NCBI GenBank assembly: GCA_024641225.1
Contig: JAHEDN010000147.1
Location: 1-6,570 of the forward strand
Reading direction: 5' to 3'
Source: Burkholderiales bacterium
GTDB lineage: Bacteria > Pseudomonadota > Gammaproteobacteria > Burkholderiales > Burkholderiaceae_F
DNA: 6,570 nt
The translations under genes and the position numbers were made by a program. Below, piece by piece: positions 1 through 5,478 of this stretch (the stretch's first letter is position 1; every line of letters begins with the position of its first letter). The notes beneath the pieces were generated by a model that saw only the letters and a program-made list of their open reading frames with translations, was not told where the DNA came from and made no database searches.

Positions 1-66
1 GATGCCGATGCCGCGAAGCTGACCACGCTCGACAAGCTGGTCGACTACTGCGGCGCGCGCCTGTGA
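1..66 (+). CDS. 3' end of a probable acyl-carrier-protein-like gene (partial)
   Basis: Frame 1 is open from the window edge to a TGA at 64-66, giving 21 residues of a gene that starts outside. The visible tail contains KLTTLDKLVDYC. It resembles the last helix of bacterial acyl carrier proteins, where E. coli AcpP has KITTVQAAIDYI just before its C-terminus, and the distance to the stop is also similar. If correct, this is the C-terminal end of a phosphopantetheine-carrying ACP or ACP-like domain; the serine attachment site would lie outside the window. The stop overlaps the GTG start of the HAD gene (GTGA), so the two are very likely co-transcribed and translationally coupled. The assignment rests on only 21 residues and is tentative; that a gene ends here is more certain than its identity. 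Confidence 0.5.
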   Translation, partial: DADAAKLTTLDKLVDYCGARL

Positions 67-869
67 AGCGGCTGTCGGCCTGGCCGAAGGCCGCGGTGGC
101 GCGTGTCCGCGCACTGCTCGCCGACATCGACGGCACGATGACCAGCGATGGCCGGCTTGGCGCCGCCGCCTACCGGGCCATGGAGCAGCTTCAGCAAGCC
201 GGCCTGCTCGTGGTGCCGGTGACCGGACGCCCGGCCGGCTGGTGCGACCACATCGCGCGCTTCTGGCCGGTGGCGGCAGTGGTCGGCGAAAACGGCGCCT
301 TCTATTTCCGCTACGACCACGGCGGGCGCCGCATGATCCGTGCCTGGGCGCGCGACGCCGCGCATCGCGAGCAGGACCGCTCGCGGCTGGCCGCGATCGG
401 TGCCGAAGTCCTGCGTCAGGTGCCGGGCACGGCCCTGGCCGCCGACCAGCGTTATCGCGAGGCCGACCTGGCGATCGACTGGTGCGAGGACGTGCCGGCA
501 CTCGCCGCGGCGCAGGTGCAGCGGGTCGCCGACCTTCTGCACGGTCACGGCCTGACGGTCAAGGTCAGCTCGATCCACGTGAACGCCTGGTTCGGCGCCT
601 ACGACAAGCTGACGATGACGCGGCGGCTGATGCGCGAGCAGTTCGGCATCGACCTGCAGACTGACCGCGAGAGCGTGGCCTTCGTCGGCGATTCGCCCAA
701 CGACGAGCCGATGTTCGAGTTCTTTCCCAACTCGATCGCGGTGGCCAACATTGCCGACTTCGTCGATTCGATCGCGCACCGGCCGGCCTACGTCACGCGC
801 GGCGCCGAAGGCGCGGGCTTCACGGAACTGGCACGGCTGATCCTGGCCCGGCGGCGCGGCGCGGCCTGA
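63..869 (+). CDS. HAD-IIB family hydrolase (Cof / sugar-phosphatase type)
   Basis: This 268-residue protein is probably a cytoplasmic Mg-dependent phosphatase. Motif I is DIDGTM at residues 21-26: D21 would be the nucleophile and D23 the acid/base. Motif II is T54 in VPVTGRP, motif III is K182 in YDKLTMT, and motif IV is GDSPND at 209-214, which binds the metal. The roughly 100-residue insertion between motifs II and III fits a C2 cap, hence class IIB, the group of Cof proteins, sucrose-phosphatase, mannosyl-3-phosphoglycerate phosphatase and trehalose-phosphatase. The length is normal and all catalytic motifs are present, so it should be active, but the substrate cannot be read from sequence. 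The GTG at 63 is chosen because it overlaps the upstream stop by 4 bases (GTGA), a coupling arrangement; no good Shine-Dalgarno is visible and the next in-frame Met is inside motif I. The ACP-like neighbour may hint at lipid or glycolipid work, but this is speculative. Confidence 0.88.
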   Translation: MKRLSAWPKAAVARVRALLADIDGTMTSDGRLGAAAYRAMEQLQQAGLLVVPVTGRPAGWCDHIARFWPVAAVVGENGAFYFRYDHGGRRMIRAWARDAAHREQDRSRLAAIGAEVLRQVPGTALAADQRYREADLAIDWCEDVPALAAAQVQRVADLLHGHGLTVKVSSIHVNAWFGAYDKLTMTRRLMREQFGIDLQTDRESVAFVGDSPNDEPMFEFFPNSIAVANIADFVDSIAHRPAYVTRGAEGAGFTELARLILARRRGAA

Positions 870-874
870 CGCGA

Positions 875-915
875 GTGACGCCCGTCAAGGGCCGGCGCGG
901 GCCGCTGGCTGCGAT
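875..915 (+). promoter_or_regulatory. FNR/ANR-type box upstream of the gpsA remnant
   Basis: GTGAC-GCCC-GTCAA at 875-888 is an inverted repeat with one mismatch to the TTGAC-N4-GTCAA form recognised by FNR/ANR/DNR/FixK-type regulators. It lies in the short gap after the HAD stop. At the 21-bp offset used by the other three boxes of this window lies TGCGAT (910-915), a poor -10. A start of transcription about 7 bases further would fall on the ATG at 922, implying a leaderless message. The palindrome is clear; promoter activity is doubtful and may be a relic of an intact gpsA. Confidence 0.4.
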
Positions 916-921
916 GACTCC

Positions 922-1176
922 ATGGCGCACGTGGGCATCATCGGTGGCGGCGCATCCGGCACGGCAATGGCGTGTGCGCTGAGTCGTCGCGGCCACGAGA
1001 TCACGATCCGGGCGCGCGAAGCCGAGGTCGTCGAGTCGATCAACCACGCTCCCGCCAACCCCATGTTCCTGCGCGGCGTGCCGCTGCCGGTCGGCATCGC
1101 CACCAGCTGCCGCCTGACCCCGCGTCGCCGTGTCCGCTGCACCATGCCGACTGCGCCTCATGCGAGTGTTGACTGA
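922..1176 (+). pseudogene. gpsA: Truncated gpsA: N-terminal remnant of NAD(P)H-dependent glycerol-3-phosphate dehydrogenase
   Basis: The 84-residue frame begins like GpsA. It has a Rossmann beta-alpha-beta with GIIGGGASGTAMA at residues 5-17 (GxGxxGxxxA dinucleotide loop), then SRRGHEITIRAREAEVVESI, then NPMFLRGVPLP, equivalent to the conserved N-x-x-(Y/F)-L-x-G-x-x-L-P stretch of the family. Homology fades after about residue 65-75. GpsA is normally about 330 residues, so the rest of the NAD domain and the whole C-terminal catalytic domain with its essential lysines are missing. Only 72 bases separate this stop from the next gene, so the missing part is not present in another frame. The intact enzyme would reduce dihydroxyacetone phosphate to sn-glycerol-3-phosphate for phospholipid synthesis; this fragment cannot. 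No Shine-Dalgarno is visible before the ATG. The frame has stayed open for 84 codons, so the truncation may be recent. A functional small NAD-binding protein is possible but less likely. Confidence 0.75.
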
Positions 1177-1209
1177 GGTCATCTGCCGGGACGGCTCGGG
1201 GTCTATGTT
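1169..1209 (+). promoter_or_regulatory. FNR/ANR-type class II promoter of the BCAM0308-family gene
   Basis: The box TTGAC-TGAG-GTCAT lies at 1169-1182 (centre 1175.5), followed by a 21-bp gap and the hexamer TATGTT at 1204-1209. Transcription would start near 1216, placing the box centre close to -41, the position of class II FNR/CRP-family sites, and leaving a leader of about 33 bases with the ribosome site GAGGA at 1239-1243. The TTGACT could be read as a sigma-70 -35, but its 29-bp distance from TATGTT is too long, which favours the activator reading. The stop codon of the gpsA remnant (1174-1176) lies inside the box. Confidence 0.62.
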
Positions 1210-1248
1210 GAAAGTGCTCCAGCAAGCGCGGGGCAAGCGAGGAATGCG

Positions 1249-1743
1249 ATGAAAACTGATCGTGGAACCTGGCGCCCCCTGCGGCGCGATGAATTACGTG
1301 ACGAGCTCGTTCACGACTCGTACAAGTCGAAACGGAAGCTGCCGGAACCGACGCGGTGTCCGGATTGTGGCGCGGTCTACAGCGCTGGCCGCTGGACCTG
1401 GGCCGTGGCGCCCGCCGGCGCGCAAGAACATTGCTGCCCCGCCTGCCAGCGCGTGCGCGACCGGTTTCCGGCCGGCTACGTGGTGCTCGCGGGCGAGTTC
1501 CTCGCCGGGCACCGCGACGAACTGCTGCAGCTGGCCCGCAACCGTGAAGCGATGGAGAAAGCAGAGCACCCGCTCGAGCGGATCATGGCCATCGAGGACG
1601 TCGAAGGCGGCGTGCAGATCACGACGACCGACACGCATCTGGCGCGCGATATCGGCGAGGCGATGTATTCCGCCTACAAGGGCGACCTCCAGTACCACTA
1701 CAACAAGGAAGAGAACCTGCTGCGCGTTCATTGGGCCCGCTGA
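1249..1743 (+). CDS. BCAM0308-family zinc-ribbon protein
   Basis: This 164-residue protein resembles the family named after BCAM0308 of Burkholderia cenocepacia, a gene in that organism's low-oxygen-activated (lxa) locus. A basic N-terminus is followed by a probable zinc ribbon: CPDCGAVY with C37 and C40, a GRWTW segment (47-51), then CCPAC with C63 and C66, and a conserved-looking VRDRFPAGYV. The C-terminal half has AEHPLERIMAIED (about 105-117), TTTDTHLARDIGEAM and YHYNKEENLLRVHW at the end, an alpha/beta part whose last strand is aromatic and basic. Known motifs suggest a soluble metal-binding protein, perhaps acting on RNA or ribosomes, but I know of no demonstrated biochemical role. The ATG at 1249 is supported by GAGGA five bases upstream. 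The gene has its own FNR/ANR-type promoter, consistent with low-oxygen induction. It converges with the small gene on the other strand, leaving 41 bases between the two stops. Confidence 0.85.
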   Translation: MKTDRGTWRPLRRDELRDELVHDSYKSKRKLPEPTRCPDCGAVYSAGRWTWAVAPAGAQEHCCPACQRVRDRFPAGYVVLAGEFLAGHRDELLQLARNREAMEKAEHPLERIMAIEDVEGGVQITTTDTHLARDIGEAMYSAYKGDLQYHYNKEENLLRVHWAR

Positions 1744-1752
1744 GCCCAGCAC

Positions 1753-1785
1753 CCGCGCGGCGTCGGGTTCCGGAGCGCGGCCTTT
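1753..1785 (+). terminator. Possible weak terminator between convergent genes
   Basis: CCGCGC at 1753-1758 can pair with GCGCGG at 1775-1780 across a 16-base loop that can pair further, followed by CCTTT. The T-run is only three long, so intrinsic termination is uncertain. Its position between two convergent stop codons (1743 and 1785) is the main argument for a role. Confidence 0.25.
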
Positions 1786-2102
1786 CAGCTGCGCTCGCCG
1801 CCTTCGCCGGTCTGCTCGTCGATTTCGACGATGTCGTGATCGAGCCGCTCGGCAACACCGATGTCCGCCTCGACCTGCTGCAGCGCTTCTTCCTCATCGG
1901 CCGCGGTTTCGGCCGCCTCGCTAGCCGCGGCCAGCGCCTGTGCTGCAGTCGGGTACGGCCCGAACTCCTGCTGGCCATCGTCGGCCACCCAGTAGTAGCC
2001 GTCGGGCCTTGCGACCACGCGGTCCGTTCCCGGATCCGCTGCGGCGCGGTCGACCCCTGGACGGGCGGCTGCGCGCGGGGCGGGCTGGCTTTTCCGTGTC
2101 AT
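1785..2102 (-). CDS. Conserved-type small acidic protein of unknown function (105 aa)
   Basis: The start is set at the ATG whose last base is at 2100 (first at 2102) because AGGGAG lies six bases upstream; a longer reading to 2201 would run through the promoter. The product has a basic, Pro/Ala/Arg-rich and probably disordered N-terminus (1-30). A compact motif follows: RPDGYYWVADDGQQEFGPYPT at about 32-52, then an Ala-rich helix and a strongly acidic tail with EADIGVAERLDHDIVEIDE. The W-x-(A)-D-G-x-x-EFGP pattern recalls the aromatic core of GYF-like domains and is typical of small proteins seen in many beta- and gammaproteobacteria, but no function is known to me. There is no signal peptide or membrane segment, so it is probably cytosolic. 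It is convergent with the BCAM0308-family gene and carries the best FNR/ANR-type palindrome of the window in its upstream region. Confidence 0.75.
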   Translation of the reverse strand: MTRKSQPAPRAAARPGVDRAAADPGTDRVVARPDGYYWVADDGQQEFGPYPTAAQALAAASEAAETAADEEEALQQVEADIGVAERLDHDIVEIDEQTGEGGERS

Positions 2103-2160
2103 GGCTGTCTCCCTATGGACGAGCCCTTGCGCTCGGTTCGCTTCACTACCCCTTGATACG

Positions 2161-2201
2161 ACCGTAGACCGCCGACAGGCATGCGGCTTGACCACCGTCA
2201 A
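2161..2201 (-). promoter_or_regulatory. FNR/ANR-type promoter of the 105-aa gene, with a perfect box
   Basis: TTGAC-CACC-GTCAA at 2188-2201 is a perfect inverted repeat. It extends to seven-base arms, GCTTGAC (2186-2192) and GTCAAGC (2197-2203). Reading on the minus strand, a 21-bp gap leads to TACGGT (2166 down to 2161), a modest -10. The expected start of transcription is near 2154, giving a leader of about 50 bases before the ATG at 2102. The rest of the 2103-2261 gap shows a GCGGG/CCCGC hairpin (2203-2218) without a T-run and no gene. Confidence 0.58.
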
Positions 2202-2261
2202 GCGGGTCGGAGCCCGCAGAAGTCGTCGCTGTCAGCGGCGTGCGCGTGGACACGCAAGCCT

Positions 2262-3608
2262 TCAAGGGTGCACGTGCAGGCGCTGGCCAAGCATCTCTGG
2301 AGTGATGAGCGTCACGCCCCCGGCCGTCACGTGAAAGCGTCTGCGGTCCGCCTCGGCGTCGATGCCGACCACGAGCCCCGGCGGAATGCTGCAGCGCTTG
2401 TCAACCACAGTGCGCAGCAACACCGCGCCCTGGCCGACCTCAACGTCCGGCAGCAGCACCGAATCCTCGATCCGCGCGGCGTTGTCGACGCGCACGTTGG
2501 TCGACAGCAGCGAGCGTCGCACGACGGTGCCGCTGACGATGCAGCCGCTGGCGACCAGCGAGTCGGGGGCGATGCCTCGCCGGTGCTCGTCATCGAAGAC
2601 GAACTTGGCCGGCGGCAACTGCTCCTGGCAAGTCCAGATCGGCCACTCGCGGTCGTACAGGTTCAGGTCGGGAACCACGCGGGTCAGCTCGAGGTTGGCC
2701 TCCCAGAACGCATCGATCGTGCCGACGTCGCGCCAGTACGGCCGGCCGCGGGCCATGTTCACGCAACTCGCGCAGAAATTATGTGCGCGAAGCTGACAGC
2801 CCTCGTTGAGCAGCGTTGGAATCACGTTGCGTCCGAAGTCGTGCTCCGATCCCGGCGTGGCCGCATCGAGCGCCACTGCCGCATAGAGCGACTCGGCATC
2901 GAACACGTAGACGCCCATGCTCACCAGCGCCGTGCCGGGATGTCCCGGCATTGGCCGCGGCTGCGCCGGCTTTTCCTCGAAACGCCGGATCCAGCCGTCG
3001 CCGTCGACTTCGACCACGCCGAACGCGGAGGCTTCGGCGAGCGGTACCTCGACGCAGGCAATCGTCGCCTGCGCGCCGCTTTCGACATGCTCGGCGAGCA
3101 TCACCTCGTAGTCCATCTTGTAGACGTGATCGCCGGCCAGCACGAGCACGTGCTGCGGTCCATGCCGTAACAGCAGGTCGACGTTCTGGTGGACGGCATC
3201 CGCCGTGCCCTGGTACCAGACCGGCTCGAGCCGCTGCTGGGCCGGCAGCAGTTCGACGAACTCGCCGAAGCGGCCATCGAGGAACGTCCATGCCCGCTGC
3301 AGGTGCCCGATCAGGCTCTGCGCCTTGTACTGCGTGCATACGCCAATGCGGCGTAGTCCGGAATTGACACAATTGGACAGCGTGAAGTCGATGATCCGGT
3401 AGCTGCCGCCGAAAGACACCGCCGGCTTCGCCCGCCAGTCGGTCAGCTGCCCCAGTCTGGTGCCGCGACCGCCGGCCAGCACGATCGCCATCGAGTTGCG
3501 CACATAGGCGCTCGGGATGCGCGCCCGCAGCCTGCTGCTGCTCTCCCGTGCGCGCTTGCGCTCCGGCATTGGTTGCGCGTCGGCCGGCCTTTCGGCAATC
3601 GTAGGCAT
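2262..3608 (-). CDS. glgC: Glucose-1-phosphate adenylyltransferase (ADP-glucose pyrophosphorylase)
   Basis: GlgC makes ADP-glucose from ATP and glucose-1-phosphate, the committed and allosterically controlled step of bacterial glycogen synthesis, as a cytosolic homotetramer. The 448-residue product aligns along its length with E. coli GlgC. Nucleotide loop GGRGTRL is at 46-52, RAKPAV at 59-64, GTADAV near 134-139, catalytic LAGDHVYKMDY with D160 (E. coli D142) and FEEKPA with K213 (E. coli K195, glucose-1-phosphate). PYWRDVGTIDAFW follows, then a C-terminal left-handed beta-helix with the isoleucine-patch repeats and GLVVGIDAEADRRRF. The start at 3608 is chosen because GGAGAG lies a few bases upstream; this leaves an N-terminal arm about 25 residues longer than in E. 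coli and rich in Arg. Two positions that contact the activator fructose-1,6-bisphosphate in E. coli are changed: K39 is W58 and H46 is S65. No other glycogen gene is in the window. The gene has its own FNR/ANR-type promoter. Confidence 0.95.
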   Translation of the reverse strand: MPTIAERPADAQPMPERKRARESSSRLRARIPSAYVRNSMAIVLAGGRGTRLGQLTDWRAKPAVSFGGSYRIIDFTLSNCVNSGLRRIGVCTQYKAQSLIGHLQRAWTFLDGRFGEFVELLPAQQRLEPVWYQGTADAVHQNVDLLLRHGPQHVLVLAGDHVYKMDYEVMLAEHVESGAQATIACVEVPLAEASAFGVVEVDGDGWIRRFEEKPAQPRPMPGHPGTALVSMGVYVFDAESLYAAVALDAATPGSEHDFGRNVIPTLLNEGCQLRAHNFCASCVNMARGRPYWRDVGTIDAFWEANLELTRVVPDLNLYDREWPIWTCQEQLPPAKFVFDDEHRRGIAPDSLVASGCIVSGTVVRRSLLSTNVRVDNAARIEDSVLLPDVEVGQGAVLLRTVVDKRCSIPPGLVVGIDAEADRRRFHVTAGGVTLITPEMLGQRLHVHP

Positions 3609-3644
3609 TCCGTCTCTCCGACAGACCGTGAACGCTTTGTTGAA

Positions 3645-3685
3645 CCTATACACGGCCGCCGGCGGCCGGGGCTGACTGCCGTCAA
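3645..3685 (-). promoter_or_regulatory. FNR/ANR-type class II promoter of glgC
   Basis: On the minus strand the box TTGAC-GGCA-GTCAG (3685 down to 3672, centre 3678.5) is followed by exactly 21 bp and the -10-like TATAGG (3650 to 3645). Transcription would start near 3638, about 30 bases before the ATG. This repeats the arrangement before the BCAM0308-family gene. A further half-site, GTCAA, lies three bases upstream of the box (3693-3689), so GTCAA-GCG-TTGAC forms a second inverted repeat sharing one arm. Confidence 0.62.
3653..3668. repeat. 16-bp perfect GC palindrome in the glgC promoter spacer
   Basis: CGGCCGCC-GGCGGCCG at 3653-3668 is a perfect 16-bp palindrome without spacer. It lies wholly within the 21 bp between the FNR/ANR-type box and the -10 of glgC. 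A protein bound here would cover the promoter core, so it could be an operator; in such GC-rich DNA it may also be chance. Confidence 0.4.
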
Positions 3686-3750
3686 CGCTTGACCCCCATA
3701 TCGAGCGACGAATACCGCATCGGCGCCACCTCGGCACGACTGCGAACGAT

Positions 3751-4107
3751 TCAGCCGATCCGGAAGCGTGCCCGCAGCGCGCGATGCTGGAACATCCAGG
3801 CCGCCAGCAGCATCAACGCCGCCACCGCGCCGAGGATCAGAGCCAGCCTCAGGTACGGCTGGCCGAGCGCCGCGCGCATCGAGGCAAACCCCACCAGCGT
3901 GCGCACCCACTCGAAGGCTCCCAGCACGAGCGCCGCCTGCAGCGTACGCGCCGCCCACGGCCGCGGCACCGCGAGCAGCGCCGTCAGCGCGACCGAGAGC
4001 ACCGCCAGCGGCAGCAGGCCAGCGCGGTAGAAATGAGCCGCGAGCAGCAGCAGCGCAAGGAAGGGAAGCAGCAGTCGGACAAAGAGCATCAGCAGCAACC
4101 GAGGCAT
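3751..4107 (-). CDS. Small polytopic membrane protein of unknown function (118 aa)
   Basis: The product is almost entirely hydrophobic, with about four predicted transmembrane helices near residues 4-24, 29-46, 54-72 and 84-104. A conserved-looking loop, EWVRTL...GQPYLRLA, lies around residues 65-88 and a basic C-terminal tail (RALRARFR) suggests a cytoplasmic end. I do not recognise a named family, though short membrane proteins with a similar GxxEWxRTL...GQPxLRLA pattern seem familiar from proteobacteria. It starts 27 bases after the FAD oxidoreductase stop, in the same direction, so it is probably the third gene of the lipid-modifying operon. No good Shine-Dalgarno precedes the ATG at 4107; an internal ATG at 4089 (residue 7) is possible. 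A role as membrane partner for the methyltransferase or reductase is only suggested by position. A 142-base gap with the glgC promoter follows its stop. Confidence 0.7.
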   Translation of the reverse strand: MPRLLLMLFVRLLLPFLALLLLAAHFYRAGLLPLAVLSVALTALLAVPRPWAARTLQAALVLGAFEWVRTLVGFASMRAALGQPYLRLALILGAVAALMLLAAWMFQHRALRARFRIG

Positions 4108-4134
4108 CCGAGAGAATAGGTGCTGATGGCGCGC

Positions 4135-5478
4135 CTACTGCCGCAGTACGCACTTCGCATACAGGTCGCCGAGGCGGCCCTGCGGGTCGTAGCGCGCCTT
4201 GAGCCGGCGGTACGCGTCGCCGCCATAGGTCGCCCAGAACTCGTCGGCCGCGTAATAGCTGTCGGAGTAGAGCGACTTGATCCCGTGGAGGCGCGCCACT
4301 TCGCTTTCGACCAGGCGGTTAAAGTGGCCTGGTGGATGGGCCTCGCGCCTGCGCACGACGTCCCAGAAGCCGAAGTTCACGTACAGCCCCTCACGGCGCG
4401 GGAAAAGCGGAAACCGCGCCGCCAGCGGCGTGGCGCCGATCGGGCAGATCCACACCGGAAGGATGCCGATCTCGCGCAGCAGGAAAGCGAGGAACTCACC
4501 GGCATGTTCGATCGGCAGGTCGACGTCCTGGATCACCGACTCGCGGTGCCATCCGGAAAGCCGGTCGAGCGCGCGCGTGAGGCCGAGCCTGCTGTTCAGC
4601 CGCATGAGCTTCGTGTACGTGCGAGAGTTCAGCCGGCTGCGGCCGTAAAGCCGGCGCAGCCAGGGTCGCTGCGCGCCGAGGTTCTTCGAGCACCAGAACC
4701 AGTCGGTGTCCCAGCGCCACAGGTAGTCGTGCACGGTCAGGACATCGAGTTCACGTTCGAGCAGCGAGCGGTAGTAGATGCGCTCGAACGTGTAGTCGGA
4801 AACGTAGGACGCTTCGTCGACGAAGCGTGCCGTGCTGAGCACCATCGTGCCGGCATCGAAGACCACGCCGTCGACAAAATCGGCGTCGCCGGCGCAAGCC
4901 TGCGCGAGCGCGGCAAAGAACGCGTCCGCCCCTCCGAAGCGCCGATGTTCGACGGCCACGTAGTGCTTGACCGGCAGCGTGGCAGCGCGCACGCGCAGCG
5001 CGTAGCCCAGCGTGCCGTACGAATTGGCGAGGCCGTGGAACAGGTCGGCGTGCTCGTTGTCGGGCCGCGCGTTGACGATCTCGCCGGCCCCCGTGAGGAC
5101 GTCCACTTCGAGCACGGTTTCGTGCACGAGGCCGTAGCGGAACGACGTCGCCTCGATGCCGACGCCGGCCACCGCGCCGCCGAGCGTGATCGACTTCAGC
5201 TGCGGCACCACGGCCGGCATCACGCCCTGCGCCAGGCAGGCATCGGTCAGCACGTCGTACGGCACCATGCCTTCGGCGTCGACCCAGCCCGCCGAGCCGT
5301 TTACGGCGAGGACATGATCGAACTCACGCACGTCCAGCCGGCGCTTGATCGTGGCCTCTCGATCGCGGAACAGGTTCGAAGTCGGTTTGCCCAGGCCGAA
5401 GCGGCCGGCCTGCGCCAGCGCGGCGCGCAGCGCCTGGCAGCGTCGCTCGTGTTCGGCGTAGGCCGCCTCAGTCACCAT
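4135..5478 (-). CDS. FAD-binding oxidoreductase, DHCR24-like (candidate 10-methylene fatty acyl reductase)
   Basis: This 447-residue protein has an N-terminal PCMH-type FAD domain (FAD_binding_4, about 50-200). The segment KSITLGGAVAGVGIEATSF (95-113), followed by RYGLVHETVLEVDVLTGAGE, is close to the corresponding part of the DHCR24 delta-24-sterol reductase family. The C-terminal half has FWCSKNLGAQRPWLRRLYG, ILPVWICPIG and YVNFGFWD, typical of this group. There is no signal peptide or membrane span. In Actinobacteria a DHCR24-like flavoprotein (BfaA/TmsA) next to a Cfa-like methyltransferase reduces a 10-methylene acyl chain to 10-methyl, using NADPH; the same pairing here makes that the best guess. 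Alternatives are another acyl or sterol/polyprenoid double-bond reductase. The first 11 bases overlap the methyltransferase gene. GGAG lies 4 bases before the ATG at 5478, or 7 before the GTG at 5475, so the start may be one codon later. Confidence 0.85.
   Translation of the reverse strand: MVTEAAYAEHERRCQALRAALAQAGRFGLGKPTSNLFRDREATIKRRLDVREFDHVLAVNGSAGWVDAEGMVPYDVLTDACLAQGVMPAVVPQLKSITLGGAVAGVGIEATSFRYGLVHETVLEVDVLTGAGEIVNARPDNEHADLFHGLANSYGTLGYALRVRAATLPVKHYVAVEHRRFGGADAFFAALAQACAGDADFVDGVVFDAGTMVLSTARFVDEASYVSDYTFERIYYRSLLERELDVLTVHDYLWRWDTDWFWCSKNLGAQRPWLRRLYGRSRLNSRTYTKLMRLNSRLGLTRALDRLSGWHRESVIQDVDLPIEHAGEFLAFLLREIGILPVWICPIGATPLAARFPLFPRREGLYVNFGFWDVVRRREAHPPGHFNRLVESEVARLHGIKSLYSDSYYAADEFWATYGGDAYRRLKARYDPQGRLGDLYAKCVLRQ

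Noticed and set aside
553..569. CTGAC-N7-GTCAG inverted repeat inside the HAD gene
   Set aside because: The spacer is 7 rather than 4 bases and it lies within coding sequence, so it does not fit the box found upstream of genes.
1169..1209. Ordinary sigma-70 promoter with TTGACT as -35 and TATGTT as -10
   Set aside because: The spacing is 29 bp, far from 17. The same 29-bp distance recurs at glgC (TTGACG, TATAGG), which is better explained by an activator box replacing the -35.
2203..2218. GCGGG/CCCGC hairpin after glgC as its terminator
   Set aside because: There is no T-run on the minus strand after it and it abuts the box of the next gene; it may be chance in GC-rich DNA.
2181..3170. Plus-strand open frame of about 330 codons opposite glgC
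   Set aside because: It shadows the glgC coding strand and begins in the promoter of the 105-aa gene; no motif supports it.
3609..3737. Longer glgC product beginning at 3737
   Set aside because: It would translate through the promoter and -10 region; the extra residues have no family resemblance, and a good Shine-Dalgarno supports the start at 3608.
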